DNA of 55,524 nucleotides from Phycisphaerae bacterium (GCA_030619925.1 JAUXAL010000017.1:1-55524); one strand, 5' to 3'. Positions 41,955 to 52,300 are shown, counted from the first letter of the stretch. Notes: a model not told the origin generated them from the sequence alone. Numbers and translations: made by a program.

Positions 41955-41997
41955 GGCTGGCAGCGCCAGCCAGGATCAGACCCGTCGTTGGCGGGTC
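41955..41997 (+). repeat. Twin-hairpin palindromic repeat, intergenic copy
   Basis: GGCTGGC-AGC-GCCAGCC (41955-41971), linker AGGATCAG, then ACCCGTC-GTT-GGCGGGT (41980-41996) with one G-T pair. The second hairpin matches the copy at 40-56 almost exactly. It lies just upstream of the methyltransferase gene that carries an in-gene copy. Confidence 0.8.
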
Positions 41998-42407
41998 GGC
42001 TGCTATTTTATTTATAACCTGTATTTACAAATACTTATATAACTCCATCATCTTTTTCACACATTATGTTGGCGTCGCGATGGTCGCAAAGTCTGGCTCT
42101 GTAAGCGGCTCAGCGTTGTGGGTAACCTGTTGATAACTCAAAATCCACCTCTTAAGCTGCCTTTCTGCGATGCCGAAAATGTCAGCAAAAAATAAATCGC
42201 ATTTTCTGCCGCCGCCTCTTGGGCCTGCCCAAAAAGCCGCTCTTTTTCTCGTAACTTGCCTCTAATAAACGAGTTGCATTTTCCGACAAAATCACTCCTA
42301 AAAGTCGTTTCCATTTGACCGCCTGTAAGCAAACAGTATGCCCAAATTTCCCAAATTTTGCAATCGCTTGGCGAAAAATTGTACTGTTCGTGGATAATTC
42401 AGTAATA
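41998..42407. other. Gene-free stretch before the GH99-like gene end
   Basis: About 410 bp. Two minus-strand open frames overlap here (to 42138 and to 42182) with a peptide-like run RGKLREKERLFGQAQEAAAE; they have no ribosome binding site and I cannot name a family. They could be decayed coding sequence. Confidence 0.4.
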
Positions 42408-43493
42408 TCAGCCGGGGCGCTTTTTAGTCTTGAAGCGTTTGGCATACTCAGCGGTGAGGTCAAGATACTGCTGCTGGTATTCTAACGACGGTTCGATCTC
42501 ACTGCCCTCGTGCCATTCGTTGAAGCTGGTAATCAGTATCCAGTCAGGGTCGGCTTTTATGGCCTCTTCCCATTGAACACGATAAAGCTCGGTCTCATAG
42601 CGGTCCACCGCAAGGCCGGGTTTACGGATTTTTGTGTCATCGTAGCCGGGAATCACCGTCAGGGCACTGATCTTGTCAGCCTGGTCGGCCAACTGCACCC
42701 AGGATTGGTATGTCCCAGAGGCCCACTTGCGCACGTCGGCGGGGGTCATGCCTTTGAGTGAACCGGCGGTGTTGTAAGTGTGAACACCGTCAAAAATACG
42801 GGCCGCACCGTGGCTAAACTGGTCACCGATTGCCGTAACGCCTTCTTCGTACTTCTTGTTGACGATTTCGATAGCTTTCTGCCAGCCCGTCAAGCCAAGT
42901 TGCCGCAGGGCACGGCCATACACAAATACCACCGGCTTTCCGTCGACTTTAAGATGAGCAGGATGTTTACCGTATTTATTCAGGACCTTGATAATATCAT
43001 CTGCCGCCGTCTGCGGCGTTTGCGGCTCTGGCACCTTTTCGTAATAGATGCACGCGCGCAGTCCGTGACGCAGGCAGCTGGTGAGAATCTTGTCCATAGC
43101 CCGGTCCGAGTAACTATCGTGACCCCACCAGCTTACGATAAACGTATCTATCCGGGCACGCTCGGCCCATCGGCAGTGCTGGTCGAGCAGCTTCGGGTCG
43201 TGCGAGTCGTAGGCACCGAGTACCGGATAGTTGGTACTGGCCTCGATGTCTTTGTTGGCCGCATCTATTCGGCCCCAGTGCACCGTCCTGCCGGCGCCGC
43301 CCGGTCCGTCAGGCGTGCCATACCAGGGATAATAAAACGTCATAACCCTCCGGGGCACTGTGCTGTGCTCCCGGCCGGCTCGCTCACCCAACGTGTCAGC
43401 TTCCAACTGTGCTCCGGCCCACAATGCCGTCGTCAGAGCGATAATCACAAGTAGCAGTATCCGTAAGCGCATGTCCTTGTATATTGCAGTCAT
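42408..43493 (-). CDS. GH99-like secreted glycoside hydrolase
   Basis: Protein of 361 residues with an N-terminal signal (LRILLLVIIALTTALWAGAQ). The segment MTFYYPWYGTPDGPGG, followed by HWGRIDAANKDIEASTNYP and AYDSHDPKLLDQHCRWAERA, fits the GH99/WbsX-type barrel (endo-mannosidase group and relatives). Later ILITSFNEWHEGSEIEPSLE carries a likely catalytic Glu. It probably cleaves an internal bond of a glycan in the periplasm or outside. It lies near the sulfatases on the same strand and could share their substrate. An alternative start at 43472 would shorten the N-terminus by seven residues. Confidence 0.75.
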   Translation of the reverse strand: MTAIYKDMRLRILLLVIIALTTALWAGAQLEADTLGERAGREHSTVPRRVMTFYYPWYGTPDGPGGAGRTVHWGRIDAANKDIEASTNYPVLGAYDSHDPKLLDQHCRWAERARIDTFIVSWWGHDSYSDRAMDKILTSCLRHGLRACIYYEKVPEPQTPQTAADDIIKVLNKYGKHPAHLKVDGKPVVFVYGRALRQLGLTGWQKAIEIVNKKYEEGVTAIGDQFSHGAARIFDGVHTYNTAGSLKGMTPADVRKWASGTYQSWVQLADQADKISALTVIPGYDDTKIRKPGLAVDRYETELYRVQWEEAIKADPDWILITSFNEWHEGSEIEPSLEYQQQYLDLTAEYAKRFKTKKRPG

Positions 43494-43521
43494 ACCTGAT
43501 CCCCTGATCTAACCGTACCGG

Positions 43522-45126
43522 CTAATATTCAACCGCTACCAAGGTTCGCGGCGTTACCTCAGTAAATTTTAGCTTCCTCCGGCTCCAGGAAAACTCAACA
43601 TTTCCCTCAGGCGGCAAAACCAACGTCTCTCGTGCCTTGACGGGTTTAGAGAATTCAAGAGAAACATCTATCGGCTCATCGTTGAAATTTTCGACGACCA
43701 GACAACTCCCGCCGATTAAGTACAAAGCAACTTTATTAGGAGCATCAAATCTTATTCCAAACGGTGCCAGCAATTTATTCCGGACAGGATTGAGCTGCCT
43801 TCGGTTTAACTTAAGCAAACTGCGAGGATTTCCGTTGACTTCTAAGACTGTCAAATTCTCATCACCGGTATTAATGTTGCTTAACCGTTTGGCCAGTCCA
43901 TCTGTTATCAGCACAGGCTTTTCGGCATCGAGCATTGTTTTGAGTTTGCCGGAGAAGCCCGGCTCTTTGAGCACATGCACCGAGAAAAATGCGGCCTCAG
44001 CATCAGTGCTAATCTCGGCGGCAGGCACAAGGGGCAGTCCTAACATTCCTACGAAATCGAATACGTACTGCTCATCGTAAGCGTCACTGTTCGGCGGCTT
44101 TGGTGCGAGAATACCTTTGATAGGTTTGTTTCGCACCAATCGGGCCAGCTCGAACAATCCGGGAATCTCGGCGCGTAATTTCCTGACGTTCGCCGGCCCG
44201 GTATTGCGCTGAAGCGCGCCATAACAAAACAGCAGCATCTCCTTCGCGTCTGCCAGAACCGTCTGGCGCGCCTGCTCTACGTAGGTATCCTCTGTGGTGC
44301 CGAGAGGGTCGAACCAGCCGCCGCCCGTCTTCAAGCCACCTATCCCGCCGAGCCAGCGCATAATATAGTAAGCTTCGTACTGAACTTTGCCTCCCCAGCG
44401 CTTATCCTCATAATCGCGTGTTTCAGTGCCGACCCAGATTCTATCGTAATCGGCTGTTTGGCGCAAAACCTCATACCCGCGGTTGTGGAAGTTATCGTAC
44501 CATTGTGGATACTTAATTATGATTTTTACCCTGGAATTTATCGCTTTTGCCGGTTTCAAAATGCGTTCCCTGCCGACCCTTATCATAAGAGGGCAACGAT
44601 AATCGGGCCAAGATTTTTCCCTGCGCGCCTTTTGACATTCATCACATTCGCAATTGGTAAAAAGAAAGTCATCAATCATAATCTCATCGAAGATGGAAGC
44701 TGCATATTCGAAAATCTTTTGCAAATTCTCACATGTCTTCCTATCTGTGTAACAGCCGACATTCCCCCAGCCTGTTGATATCTTGCCGACTCTCGTAGTC
44801 GTAATACAACCGGAAACCTCAAATCCCTCTTTCTTGAATCTGGACTTGGTATGTTCCAGGGTTTTCCTATCCACGGTATATCCGCCTCTAAAAGACTCTA
44901 AAAACACATGTGTAACGCCGGTCTTTTTACACCATTCGACAGCTTCGTTTATGCCCTCCTCTGTGGACAAATGGTCGCGCACGTTCTGCGCCGTAAACAG
45001 CGTGGAAATCTTCAAAAGCTCCTTGTTTTCATTTGCCAGATCCCATAATGACTGCGACTGACACTTCAAAGCCATTAACAAAACCAATCCGGCAACAGTA
45101 TATTTCAAACGTCTCGATTTGATCAT
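43522..45126 (-). CDS. Unassigned secreted barrel-type protein with Cys-rich site
   Basis: Protein of 534 residues from ATG 45126, which follows GAGGAGG. Signal peptide SRRLKYTVAGLVLLMALKC. The N-terminal half looks like a glycoside-hydrolase-type barrel (GINEAVEWCKKTGVTHVFLE, then FDEIMIDDFLFTNCECDECQ), with paired acidic residues and a CEC..C cluster. The C-terminal half has a ThuA/GATase-like alpha/beta segment (KPVLITDGLAKRLSN) and a beta-domain. I do not recognise a named family. Context (GH99-like neighbour 28 bp downstream) suggests carbohydrate work. Confidence 0.6.
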   Translation of the reverse strand: MIKSRRLKYTVAGLVLLMALKCQSQSLWDLANENKELLKISTLFTAQNVRDHLSTEEGINEAVEWCKKTGVTHVFLESFRGGYTVDRKTLEHTKSRFKKEGFEVSGCITTTRVGKISTGWGNVGCYTDRKTCENLQKIFEYAASIFDEIMIDDFLFTNCECDECQKARREKSWPDYRCPLMIRVGRERILKPAKAINSRVKIIIKYPQWYDNFHNRGYEVLRQTADYDRIWVGTETRDYEDKRWGGKVQYEAYYIMRWLGGIGGLKTGGGWFDPLGTTEDTYVEQARQTVLADAKEMLLFCYGALQRNTGPANVRKLRAEIPGLFELARLVRNKPIKGILAPKPPNSDAYDEQYVFDFVGMLGLPLVPAAEISTDAEAAFFSVHVLKEPGFSGKLKTMLDAEKPVLITDGLAKRLSNINTGDENLTVLEVNGNPRSLLKLNRRQLNPVRNKLLAPFGIRFDAPNKVALYLIGGSCLVVENFNDEPIDVSLEFSKPVKARETLVLPPEGNVEFSWSRRKLKFTEVTPRTLVAVEY

Positions 45127-45157
45127 TCTCTCTACCTCCTCGGACCGTCTCCGTAGG

Positions 45158-46210
45158 TTAGTCTTTTTCAAAGCGAGCGATCTTCTCTTTCAGCGAGCGA
45201 CAGGCCGCCGTCGGGTCGGCAGTTTCGGTCACCGCAGAACAAACCGCAATCGCCTTAGCACCAGCCTCCAAAACATCTTCGACATTGTCCAGTGTTATAC
45301 CGCCGATAGCCACATTACCGATGCCGGTACCGGCGAGCTTCTCTGTTGCCTGCCTGACATAGTCCAGGCCGACGGCCTCAGCGGTCGGCTTTGTCACGGT
45401 TGCAAAGACAGGCCCCAGGCTCACATACGTGGGGCGCTGGTCGCAGGCAGCACGCAACTGCTTGAGCGAATGTGTACTCTTGCCGATAATTAACGGAGCC
45501 AGCTGGAGCCTGCGGGCCTGGTTGATGGGCAAATCATTTTGGCCAAGATGCATACCATCGGCGCCGACGGCAACTGCGACATCAGCTCTGTCGTTTATTA
45601 TGCTCAGAACGTCGGCTGCTTTGCATATCTTTACAAATTCAACAGCAATAGCAAAAAGTTTGTCATCCTCGACGGCCTTTGCCCGAAGTTGAATGCAATC
45701 GGCGCCACCGGCTATGCATCGATGAGTTAAAGAAATAACATCTGCGGGCAAGCTGCTGGTAATAATTATGTAGAGTCTAACTCGTTTGAATTTCTCGGCT
45801 GGCTCGCTGAAAAGAACAATGTCCTTCTCAAGTGCATAAGCGTTGAATCGCAGCTTTTCGATTGTCTCAGCAACGGACCGGTCTTGCGTCTGGGTCATCT
45901 CGGCGAGCGTTCGTAACGCCTCGGTTAGACGTTTGCAGCCGGCAGTAAAACAATCAATCAGATTGCCGCGCGCAAGCTGTTTATCAGCCGTTTTGCCGAG
46001 ACCGACATCGGCGAGCGTATCTCTGCTCGAGATGAGTCGGCTGGCATCGAGCTTGCCGATAGCGGCTGAAAGCTCATGCCGAAGCTGCTTGGCTCGGCTG
46101 GTAAGTGAGTCCGAATCCAAAGCGAACCGGCAAAAGTCTTCGATTACGCGACTCGCCTCGCGGGCACGATTGAAATTAGCATCGATAATTCTGTAAACCG
46201 CACGTTCCAT
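45158..46210 (-). CDS. thiE: ThiD2-ThiE fusion, thiamine-phosphate synthase
   Basis: Protein of 350 residues. Residues about 1-140 (YRIIDANFNRAREASRVIED, then FAL..SLTSRAKQLRHEL) match the ThiD2 domain, an alternative HMP-phosphate kinase seen in several bacteria. Residues about 145-350 are ThiE: GGADCIQLRAKAVEDDKLFA, INDRADVAVAVGADGMHLGQ, the YVSLGPVFATVTKP loop and VAIGGIT. It would couple pyrimidine activation to joining with the thiazole. I found no THI-box (TPP) riboswitch upstream. Confidence 0.92.
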   Translation of the reverse strand: MERAVYRIIDANFNRAREASRVIEDFCRFALDSDSLTSRAKQLRHELSAAIGKLDASRLISSRDTLADVGLGKTADKQLARGNLIDCFTAGCKRLTEALRTLAEMTQTQDRSVAETIEKLRFNAYALEKDIVLFSEPAEKFKRVRLYIIITSSLPADVISLTHRCIAGGADCIQLRAKAVEDDKLFAIAVEFVKICKAADVLSIINDRADVAVAVGADGMHLGQNDLPINQARRLQLAPLIIGKSTHSLKQLRAACDQRPTYVSLGPVFATVTKPTAEAVGLDYVRQATEKLAGTGIGNVAIGGITLDNVEDVLEAGAKAIAVCSAVTETADPTAACRSLKEKIARFEKD

Positions 46211-46343
46211 AACGGCCTTGATTATACGAGCCAGAGCGGGGATTTAGTAGCTAAAACCAGGCAAAAATAATCGGGTTATCAGAGGATTTTCCGTCAGATT
46301 TGTGCTAATTATCTCGGCACCAACAACGGATGCTTTTTGCGCA

Positions 46344-46378
46344 GAAAAATGGAGCCGTCCCTCCTCCGGAACGGCTCC
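46344..46378 (-). terminator. Rho-independent terminator
   Basis: On the minus strand an 8-bp stem GGAGCCGT/ACGGCTCC with inner pairing is followed by ATTTTTCTG. It is not downstream of any annotated minus-strand gene, which supports a transcript starting in the 46380-46840 gap. Confidence 0.6.
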
Positions 46379-46502
46379 GCACTATGTTGTACAAAACCAA
46401 CTCTGCCGGGTTTTCAGCACCGGCAACGCCGATTCTGATGTTTCCTGAAATCGGGCGGCACCATCCTCCTCCTTTATTGTCAGTTATTAGGATGTTCCGC
46501 CC
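46344..46502 (-). ncRNA. Candidate structured RNA with terminator, unassigned
   Basis: On the minus strand the segment shows four stems in series: GGGCGG...CCGCCC with an inner CATCC/GGATG (46453-46502), CGATT/AATCG (46430-46453), TGCCGG/CCGGCA (46404-46425), and the terminator hairpin at 46351-46378. Between the arms of the first stem lies AAGGAGGAGG followed by ATG, opening a 16-codon frame. I could not match the fold to a known RNA class. It may be a small RNA or a peptide leader. Confidence 0.4.
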
Positions 46503-46840
46503 AATATCACCGCCGAAAGGGCGAAATAAGATTATCTGCAAAAAATATGCCAATAATAAAGAATTAAAACAGAGCGTATCCCGCAGTCGGAGCTAACTTC
46601 TTACACCGGAAATAGTTGCGTTTATATATAGCATTTAAGCTCCAAAAGTGACTATGTGCCGCATTTTAACAGCGCGTTGCTTTTTGTCAACGCCAATTAT
46701 GCCCAGCCAACCTATTTTTACATATTTGGTGCGGCAAAACGTCGGGGGTTACATAGATTCACCTAATGTTTACAAAAAGCAACGTGGCTGTGGAATAAAT
46801 GAACAATGAAAATAGATGTCATAAGTGCATAAAGTACAGA
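46503..46840. other. Gap between membrane transferase and RNA candidate
   Basis: No gene seen. The sequence near 46660-46790 is AT-rich, with runs such as TTTTTACATATTTGG, and could hold a promoter for the minus-strand RNA candidate. Confidence 0.4.
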
Positions 46841-48916
46841 CTACTTGGGCTTTTTCTTGTCATATTTAGCAGAGGAAACACGGTTGGTCCAGCGACAAAG
46901 CCAGCGGTCGAAGAGCCTTTTCCTGCCGGTCCGCTGCTGGTCAAGCCGAAAAATATTGTCTTTCCGCCACGCGATAATCTCATCAGCAATTCTCCGGGCC
47001 TGCTGCTCGGGCAGCTCTACCCTGTCTAATTCAAGCGGGTCGGTGCTTAGATCATAGACACAGACCGTCTTATCCGCCGGACTGTATATGAACTTGTGAT
47101 TACCTTTTACAAAACCTGCAGGTCCCTCCTGCATCCAGTCGGCAAAATAGACGTTGCGACCACTTGGAATAGGCCCGAGCGCATTAACCCCGTCAAACCC
47201 AACTGCTTCTGTTTCAAAGCCCAACAGGGCCAGCAACGTTGGCGTCAAATCGACAGAGCTGACGGGCTCTGCAACTTTGCCTGCCGGCTCGACCAAAAAC
47301 GGGGCCCGTATACAAAAGGGTATACGCAGGACCTCGTCAAAAGCTATCATTGCATGGCCGAGCTGGCCGTGCTCGCCAAACGCTTCGCCGTGGTCGCCAA
47401 TAACACAAAGAACGGTTTTATCTGCAAGATTCAGGTTGACAAGCTCCACATCCAGCGCTGCTAAGAATTTATCCGTGTAGAAAATCGCCTGTCGATAACG
47501 CCCCACCGGCTCCTTAGCTGGCTCGGCAAACCACCCGGGAACTTCATAGGGGTCGTGAGCGACCGAGCAAAGAATCGTTAGGAAAAAAGGGCGATCGTCC
47601 GCTTTTATCCATTGAGTAATTGGTTTTAACATCGAGAACTCATCACTGGCCAGATAGCCAAGAAAGCTGTTAGGGTCATTCAAATCCTCCCTGGCCCAGA
47701 ATTTATCAAAGCCAAGGCTATAGACCAGCCCGGGCCGACATTCAAAGTCACCTTTGGCGGATTGAAAAAATGCGGTTCGATAATTCAACTTATCATTAAG
47801 AATCGTGGCTATGCTGGCATAGGGCTTGACGGCGGGAACCGCCTCAGCAATATCCTGAGAGATAGAAGGGAATCGGCCGGTCAAGAACGCAAACAACGCT
47901 TTTGTTGTATGGGTTAATGACGAACGAGCATTTAGAAATTCAACTCCCTGCTTAGCTAAAGTTGCAAGATATGGTGTTAAATTACTTTGGCTGTCTGCAA
48001 GCGATGTATACTGGTATTGAATACCCTCAAGAATAACGACCACCATATTATGATTCATCTGCTGCGGCTTTAGCTTAATCTTTAGCTGGTCAAAGTAAGG
48101 TATCTGACACTCCGGATTGGGCGGGTGTCTGTAATCAGATAGAACCAAACTTACTACCGCCCTTAACTGGGAATTGTATCGCAGCCCGACAGCGGTAATC
48201 TGTGGTGAACTGCGCCCAGCCACCGCGGAGTGAACAGCGGCAGCGGCAAAAACGACAACAATACAAATAATTACTCTGGCGATAAACCGTTTACGGTTGT
48301 AAGCTGGTGGCTGTGGTTTTGCTAAAACGGAAAAGAAAAAGGCAAGAGCAATAGCGCTGGGAATAAGCAGAACCGCAGCTGCTTTCGGCATCTTCACAAG
48401 ATTAACACCAACGATGGTAAATGAGTTTACGGGCGCCCGGACCAAAGGCAAAAGAACTCTCGGCAGGATTTGCGTTCCTGTTCTTATCAACCAGCCGGCG
48501 TTCATTACCGACCAGGTGCACACGATGGCAGCAATAATGGTAGTTATTCGGACGACCCACGTCCGGGGCCAACGAAAACAAATAAGTGCTATGATAACCT
48601 CAATTCCCAACAGAAAGGAGATGTCGGCAAAAACCCAACTAAAATATTCATTAAGCAACCCGGCACGAGACGAATGGAAGAATTTAACCGCAAGGGTGCA
48701 GAATAGCGCACCGAACATGATGATAGTATAAGCACGCGGGGCTAAAAGACCATAAAAGCGGCGAACAGGTAAAGCCCACTTACTAACCGAGCCGGATTGT
48801 GAAAGCTTAGGACCCATAGCGCGCCAGAATACTAAAAGCGCAAGCAAACAGCAAGTTAGTTTCTTATAAATAAAGTTTCGCACATGAAAAAACAAACGCT
48901 GTTTGTAACATGACAA
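46841..48916 (-). CDS. Membrane alkaline-phosphatase-superfamily protein (sulfatase/phospho-transferase-like)
   Basis: Protein of 691 residues. About six membrane helices in the first 240 residues (YTIIMFGALFCTLAVKF and AAVLLIPSAIALAFFFSVLA among them) are followed by a periplasmic sulfatase-fold domain: MNHNMVVVILEGIQYQYTSL, then NARSSLTHTTKALFAFLTGR, and later CVIGDHGEAFGEHGQLGH. The nucleophile position holds Thr, as in lipoteichoic acid synthase and phosphoethanolamine transferases, rather than the Cys of sulfatases. It likely transfers a phospho-group to a cell-surface polymer, or hydrolyses one. The start is near-certain only to within a few residues. Confidence 0.82.
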   Translation of the reverse strand: MSCYKQRLFFHVRNFIYKKLTCCLLALLVFWRAMGPKLSQSGSVSKWALPVRRFYGLLAPRAYTIIMFGALFCTLAVKFFHSSRAGLLNEYFSWVFADISFLLGIEVIIALICFRWPRTWVVRITTIIAAIVCTWSVMNAGWLIRTGTQILPRVLLPLVRAPVNSFTIVGVNLVKMPKAAAVLLIPSAIALAFFFSVLAKPQPPAYNRKRFIARVIICIVVVFAAAAVHSAVAGRSSPQITAVGLRYNSQLRAVVSLVLSDYRHPPNPECQIPYFDQLKIKLKPQQMNHNMVVVILEGIQYQYTSLADSQSNLTPYLATLAKQGVEFLNARSSLTHTTKALFAFLTGRFPSISQDIAEAVPAVKPYASIATILNDKLNYRTAFFQSAKGDFECRPGLVYSLGFDKFWAREDLNDPNSFLGYLASDEFSMLKPITQWIKADDRPFFLTILCSVAHDPYEVPGWFAEPAKEPVGRYRQAIFYTDKFLAALDVELVNLNLADKTVLCVIGDHGEAFGEHGQLGHAMIAFDEVLRIPFCIRAPFLVEPAGKVAEPVSSVDLTPTLLALLGFETEAVGFDGVNALGPIPSGRNVYFADWMQEGPAGFVKGNHKFIYSPADKTVCVYDLSTDPLELDRVELPEQQARRIADEIIAWRKDNIFRLDQQRTGRKRLFDRWLCRWTNRVSSAKYDKKKPK

Positions 48917-49368
48917 AGGAAAGATATAATTACTAATAATTTATAAATAATATAGTATTAGTAATCATATAGTCGGTTAAATTGTTATATTTCGAACGGC
49001 TCTGAATTCCTTAAACTTTGTGCGGCAACGAGTTAAGGGCGAAAAAACAGTGGTGCGTTTTGTGGAAAACCTGTTAAATCATTTGTGCTGTTTCTTAGAA
49101 AAACTAACACCCGGCGATGCTTAATGCTATCAAGGTGTTACTTTTTATACTATTTAACACATTTGCTAACGGGCTGTTTATTATTACAATAACTCTTAAC
49201 TGCCACGACGGATCGGAGTTGGTTGGACACAGAACAGGTGTAGGATAAGTTTTTGGAAATTCTCTTAGGGATTACCTTGGCGCGTCAAGTAACGGAGCGA
49301 CAATATTTCTAAGCGAAGTATGATTGGAAAAAAGGGCTTTAATCTTATTAGAATGTGACTAAAAGACT
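48917..49368. other. AT-rich divergent intergenic region
   Basis: No gene seen in 452 bp. A 10-bp inverted repeat ATTACTAATA/TATTAGTAAT (48929-48938 and 48956-48965), 12 bp upstream of the minus-strand start, could be an operator. A weak hairpin TAACACC/GGTGTTA followed by CTTTTT lies near 49107-49150. No clear promoter for the plus-strand gene. Confidence 0.5.
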
Positions 49369-52300
49369 ATGGACAGAATAAGTAAGGGAAAAACAAGGAA
49401 TTCCGGGGCAAGGCTGTTTGCAGGTTTTGATGTCGGCAGCAGCTTTGTACATTATGTGGTTCTTAATGAGGCTAAAGAGATAATTTACTCCCCGAACTCG
49501 ATAATGCACTTTGCTAACCCTATCGACGTAATAAAAGAAGCATGGTGCGACATAACGGAAAAGTTCGGCGCCGACAAAATAAAAAACACAGCGTTTACAG
49601 GAAGCGGCGCAGGGTCTTTTCCGAAGGTTATGAAGGACATAACTTATGTGTTTGATAGCGTAGCGATTCCAAAGGGGGCGGAAATAGCAAGGCCAAAGGT
49701 ACATTATATCTTCCACATGGGGGCGAAGGACTCATACTTTTTCAGCTTAAAGAAGATAAAGGGCAAAACAATTATTCAGGAATGGAAAACAGGGACGAAA
49801 TGCGGCGGCGGTTCCGGTACGTTGATAGAAAAGCAATGTAGAAGACTGTTTAAAGGAGAGATTGGCTGTCCCGAACTGGAGGATGCCGCGCTGGCACAGG
49901 ATGAAAACGAACGGGTAGGCATGACGATAAGAAACAGGAGGAAGTTACAAGCAAGGCTGGAAGAGATGTTTGCCGGCGCCGAAAGAGAGGCGATAAAATC
50001 AGAAGAGCCGAGCGAGTTTTTGGCAAGATGTGGCGTTGTTATTCAATCCGATTTAATTCACAAGCAAAATGAAGGTGCCAAGAGAGAAGATAACTTAGCA
50101 GGACTTTTTAAGACGGTTGCAAGAAATTATAAGATTGATGTTCTTGGAGCCAGAGAGCTTAAAGCCTCCGGGGATTTTGATGGCGCTATAGCAACGGGAG
50201 GCGTTCTGACTAATGATCTCATAAGAAGGAACCTGGAGGATTTGCTCGGAATTTCGATAGAAAGGCCGGAGCACTATCATAACATAGCCGCCGTAGGCGC
50301 GGCGCTGAAAGGAATAGAAGACAACAACAGCTTCGTTTTTAATCTTGACCAGCTTGATAAAGTTGCAGCTTATAGCAGGGAAAAAAGGCAGTTTGCCCCT
50401 ACTCTTTCCGAATGTCTCGAAAAATTGAATGAGAAGAATGAAAAATTAGAAGGAAAAATACCAAAAAGAATAGAAGTAGTGTTGGGGATAGATGGGGGCA
50501 GTACAACGACAAAGGGAGTACTGGTTGAGTTAAGAACAGGCAAGCTTCTCGATAAACTTTATATTAAGACCCATGGCCAGCCGGAAGATTCATTGAAACG
50601 TGTTGTAAGGTACTTAAGCAGACACAAGGATAAAGTGGTCGTTAGAGGAGTTGGCGCTACTGGTTCTGCGAGAAAATTGTATGAGAAGATTTTGGTCAGC
50701 AAGAAAAAAACGGAGGAGCTGAGAAAAGGCCGAACAGCAATCACAGATAGAATAACAGACGAAATTACCTGTCATGCTCTTGGCGTTAAACATTACAACT
50801 CTGACATTGATACTATTTTTGAGATAGGGGGCCAGGACATGAAGTTTACCAGCTTTGCCAAGGACGGAACGGTCAAAGAAGCGAAAATGAATTATAGCTG
50901 CCAGGCGGGCTCCGGCCAGACTCTTGAGAATATGGCGGACGTTATAAATTTGAACGTGGAGAATTCCTTGCAGAAAGCTGCGCTGCGGGCGCCGAGGGTT
51001 CCAATAATTGACTCGACTTGCGGGGTCTTTATGGAGATGGATGAAAACAGGCTTATCGCGGAAGGTTTCAGCAAGAATGAAATAGCCGCTGCGGTAGTAA
51101 GAGGAACGGCGGCAAGTTATTATTATAAGTTTGTTGGCGGCTCTGGGCACGTTGGAGAAAAATGCTCTGCCCAGGGGGGACCTCCCCTGGGGAAAGCTTT
51201 TCTTGCCGCACTGGCGCAGGTAACAGACAAAAAAATAGAGGCCTATCCTCACAGGGAAATGTTCGGGGCTTGGGGTCAGGCCCTGGACATCATCGAAAAT
51301 ATAAGACAATTAGAAGAACAAGGCCAGAGCTACAAATCCGCATTTAGAGGCTGGGATTTAGTGGATATGCCCTTTGAAAAACGCAGGGTATCCTGCAAAG
51401 AGTTATTTAAGGAAAAATCCTGCGGCACAAGAGATTGTCAACTCGAAGTATTTTCTATTGAGGATGATGAAATAATTACGGGAGGCTTCTGTCCGAGAGG
51501 AAATTCTGAGACAGCCGGCAAGCCAAAAACAAACTATGTGGAAAAATACCACAGGATATATGAAAAACATTTCAAAAAACAAGGAGGGTTATTGCAAGAA
51601 ATCTCTTCTGCAAAATTAAACGGGAAAACATTACCGACAGTAGGAATTAAGAGGAGCACTGCAACGCTTGGAGAAAAGGGAATATGGAGTGCCGCCTTGT
51701 TTAGAAAACTCGGGTTTTATCCGGTAGTATCGCCGAGAACCGATAAAGAGATTGCAAAAATAGGAATTGACAACTCAAGAACGGAGTTCTGTATAGCCAG
51801 AAAGCTGGCAACGGGACATGCGGCGGTATTGAATAAAAATCCAAATATAGAATACTTGTTTAATCCGAGTTTTATTGAGCAAAGAAGAGAGAAACCGCCG
51901 GACCTGAAATACTGTATTTATACGGAGTCAGAAGGTTATATTTTGAACGACGTTCTTTCTCTTGATAAGAGCAAACAAATAAATCCTATTTTGCACTTTG
52001 GAGATACGGACATTCTCGTTCAGGCGCTTAGAAAGGAGTTTGACAGGTTGGGGTTCGGCTTCACAAATAAAAACATAAGAAGCGCGATTAAATATGCCGA
52101 TGTTGCCGAAAACAAGTTCAAAGCCGAACTTTACGAAGAAGGAGATAAGTTCTTAAAGAGAATTGAACAGAACGATGAAAAAGCTTATGTGGGTATCGGC
52201 AGAGATTATGTGCTGCTCGACCCGGAAGCAAGCTCAAGCTCGGGAGCTATGTTCTCTCAGATTAGAGGATTAAATTACATACCACAGCTTTTTTTGGAAC

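Noticed and set aside
42138-42463. Two overlapping minus-strand open frames as a transposase remnant
   Set aside because: Suggestive charged sequence, but no recognisable transposase motif or terminal repeats; left as unassigned.
46305-46553. An 82-codon minus-strand open frame as a gene
   Set aside because: It has no ribosome binding site at its start, spans a terminator hairpin and looks like translated RNA structure.
46211-46600. A TPP riboswitch upstream of thiE
   Set aside because: The conserved CTGAGA and ACCTGATC-like boxes are absent on the minus strand before the start codon.
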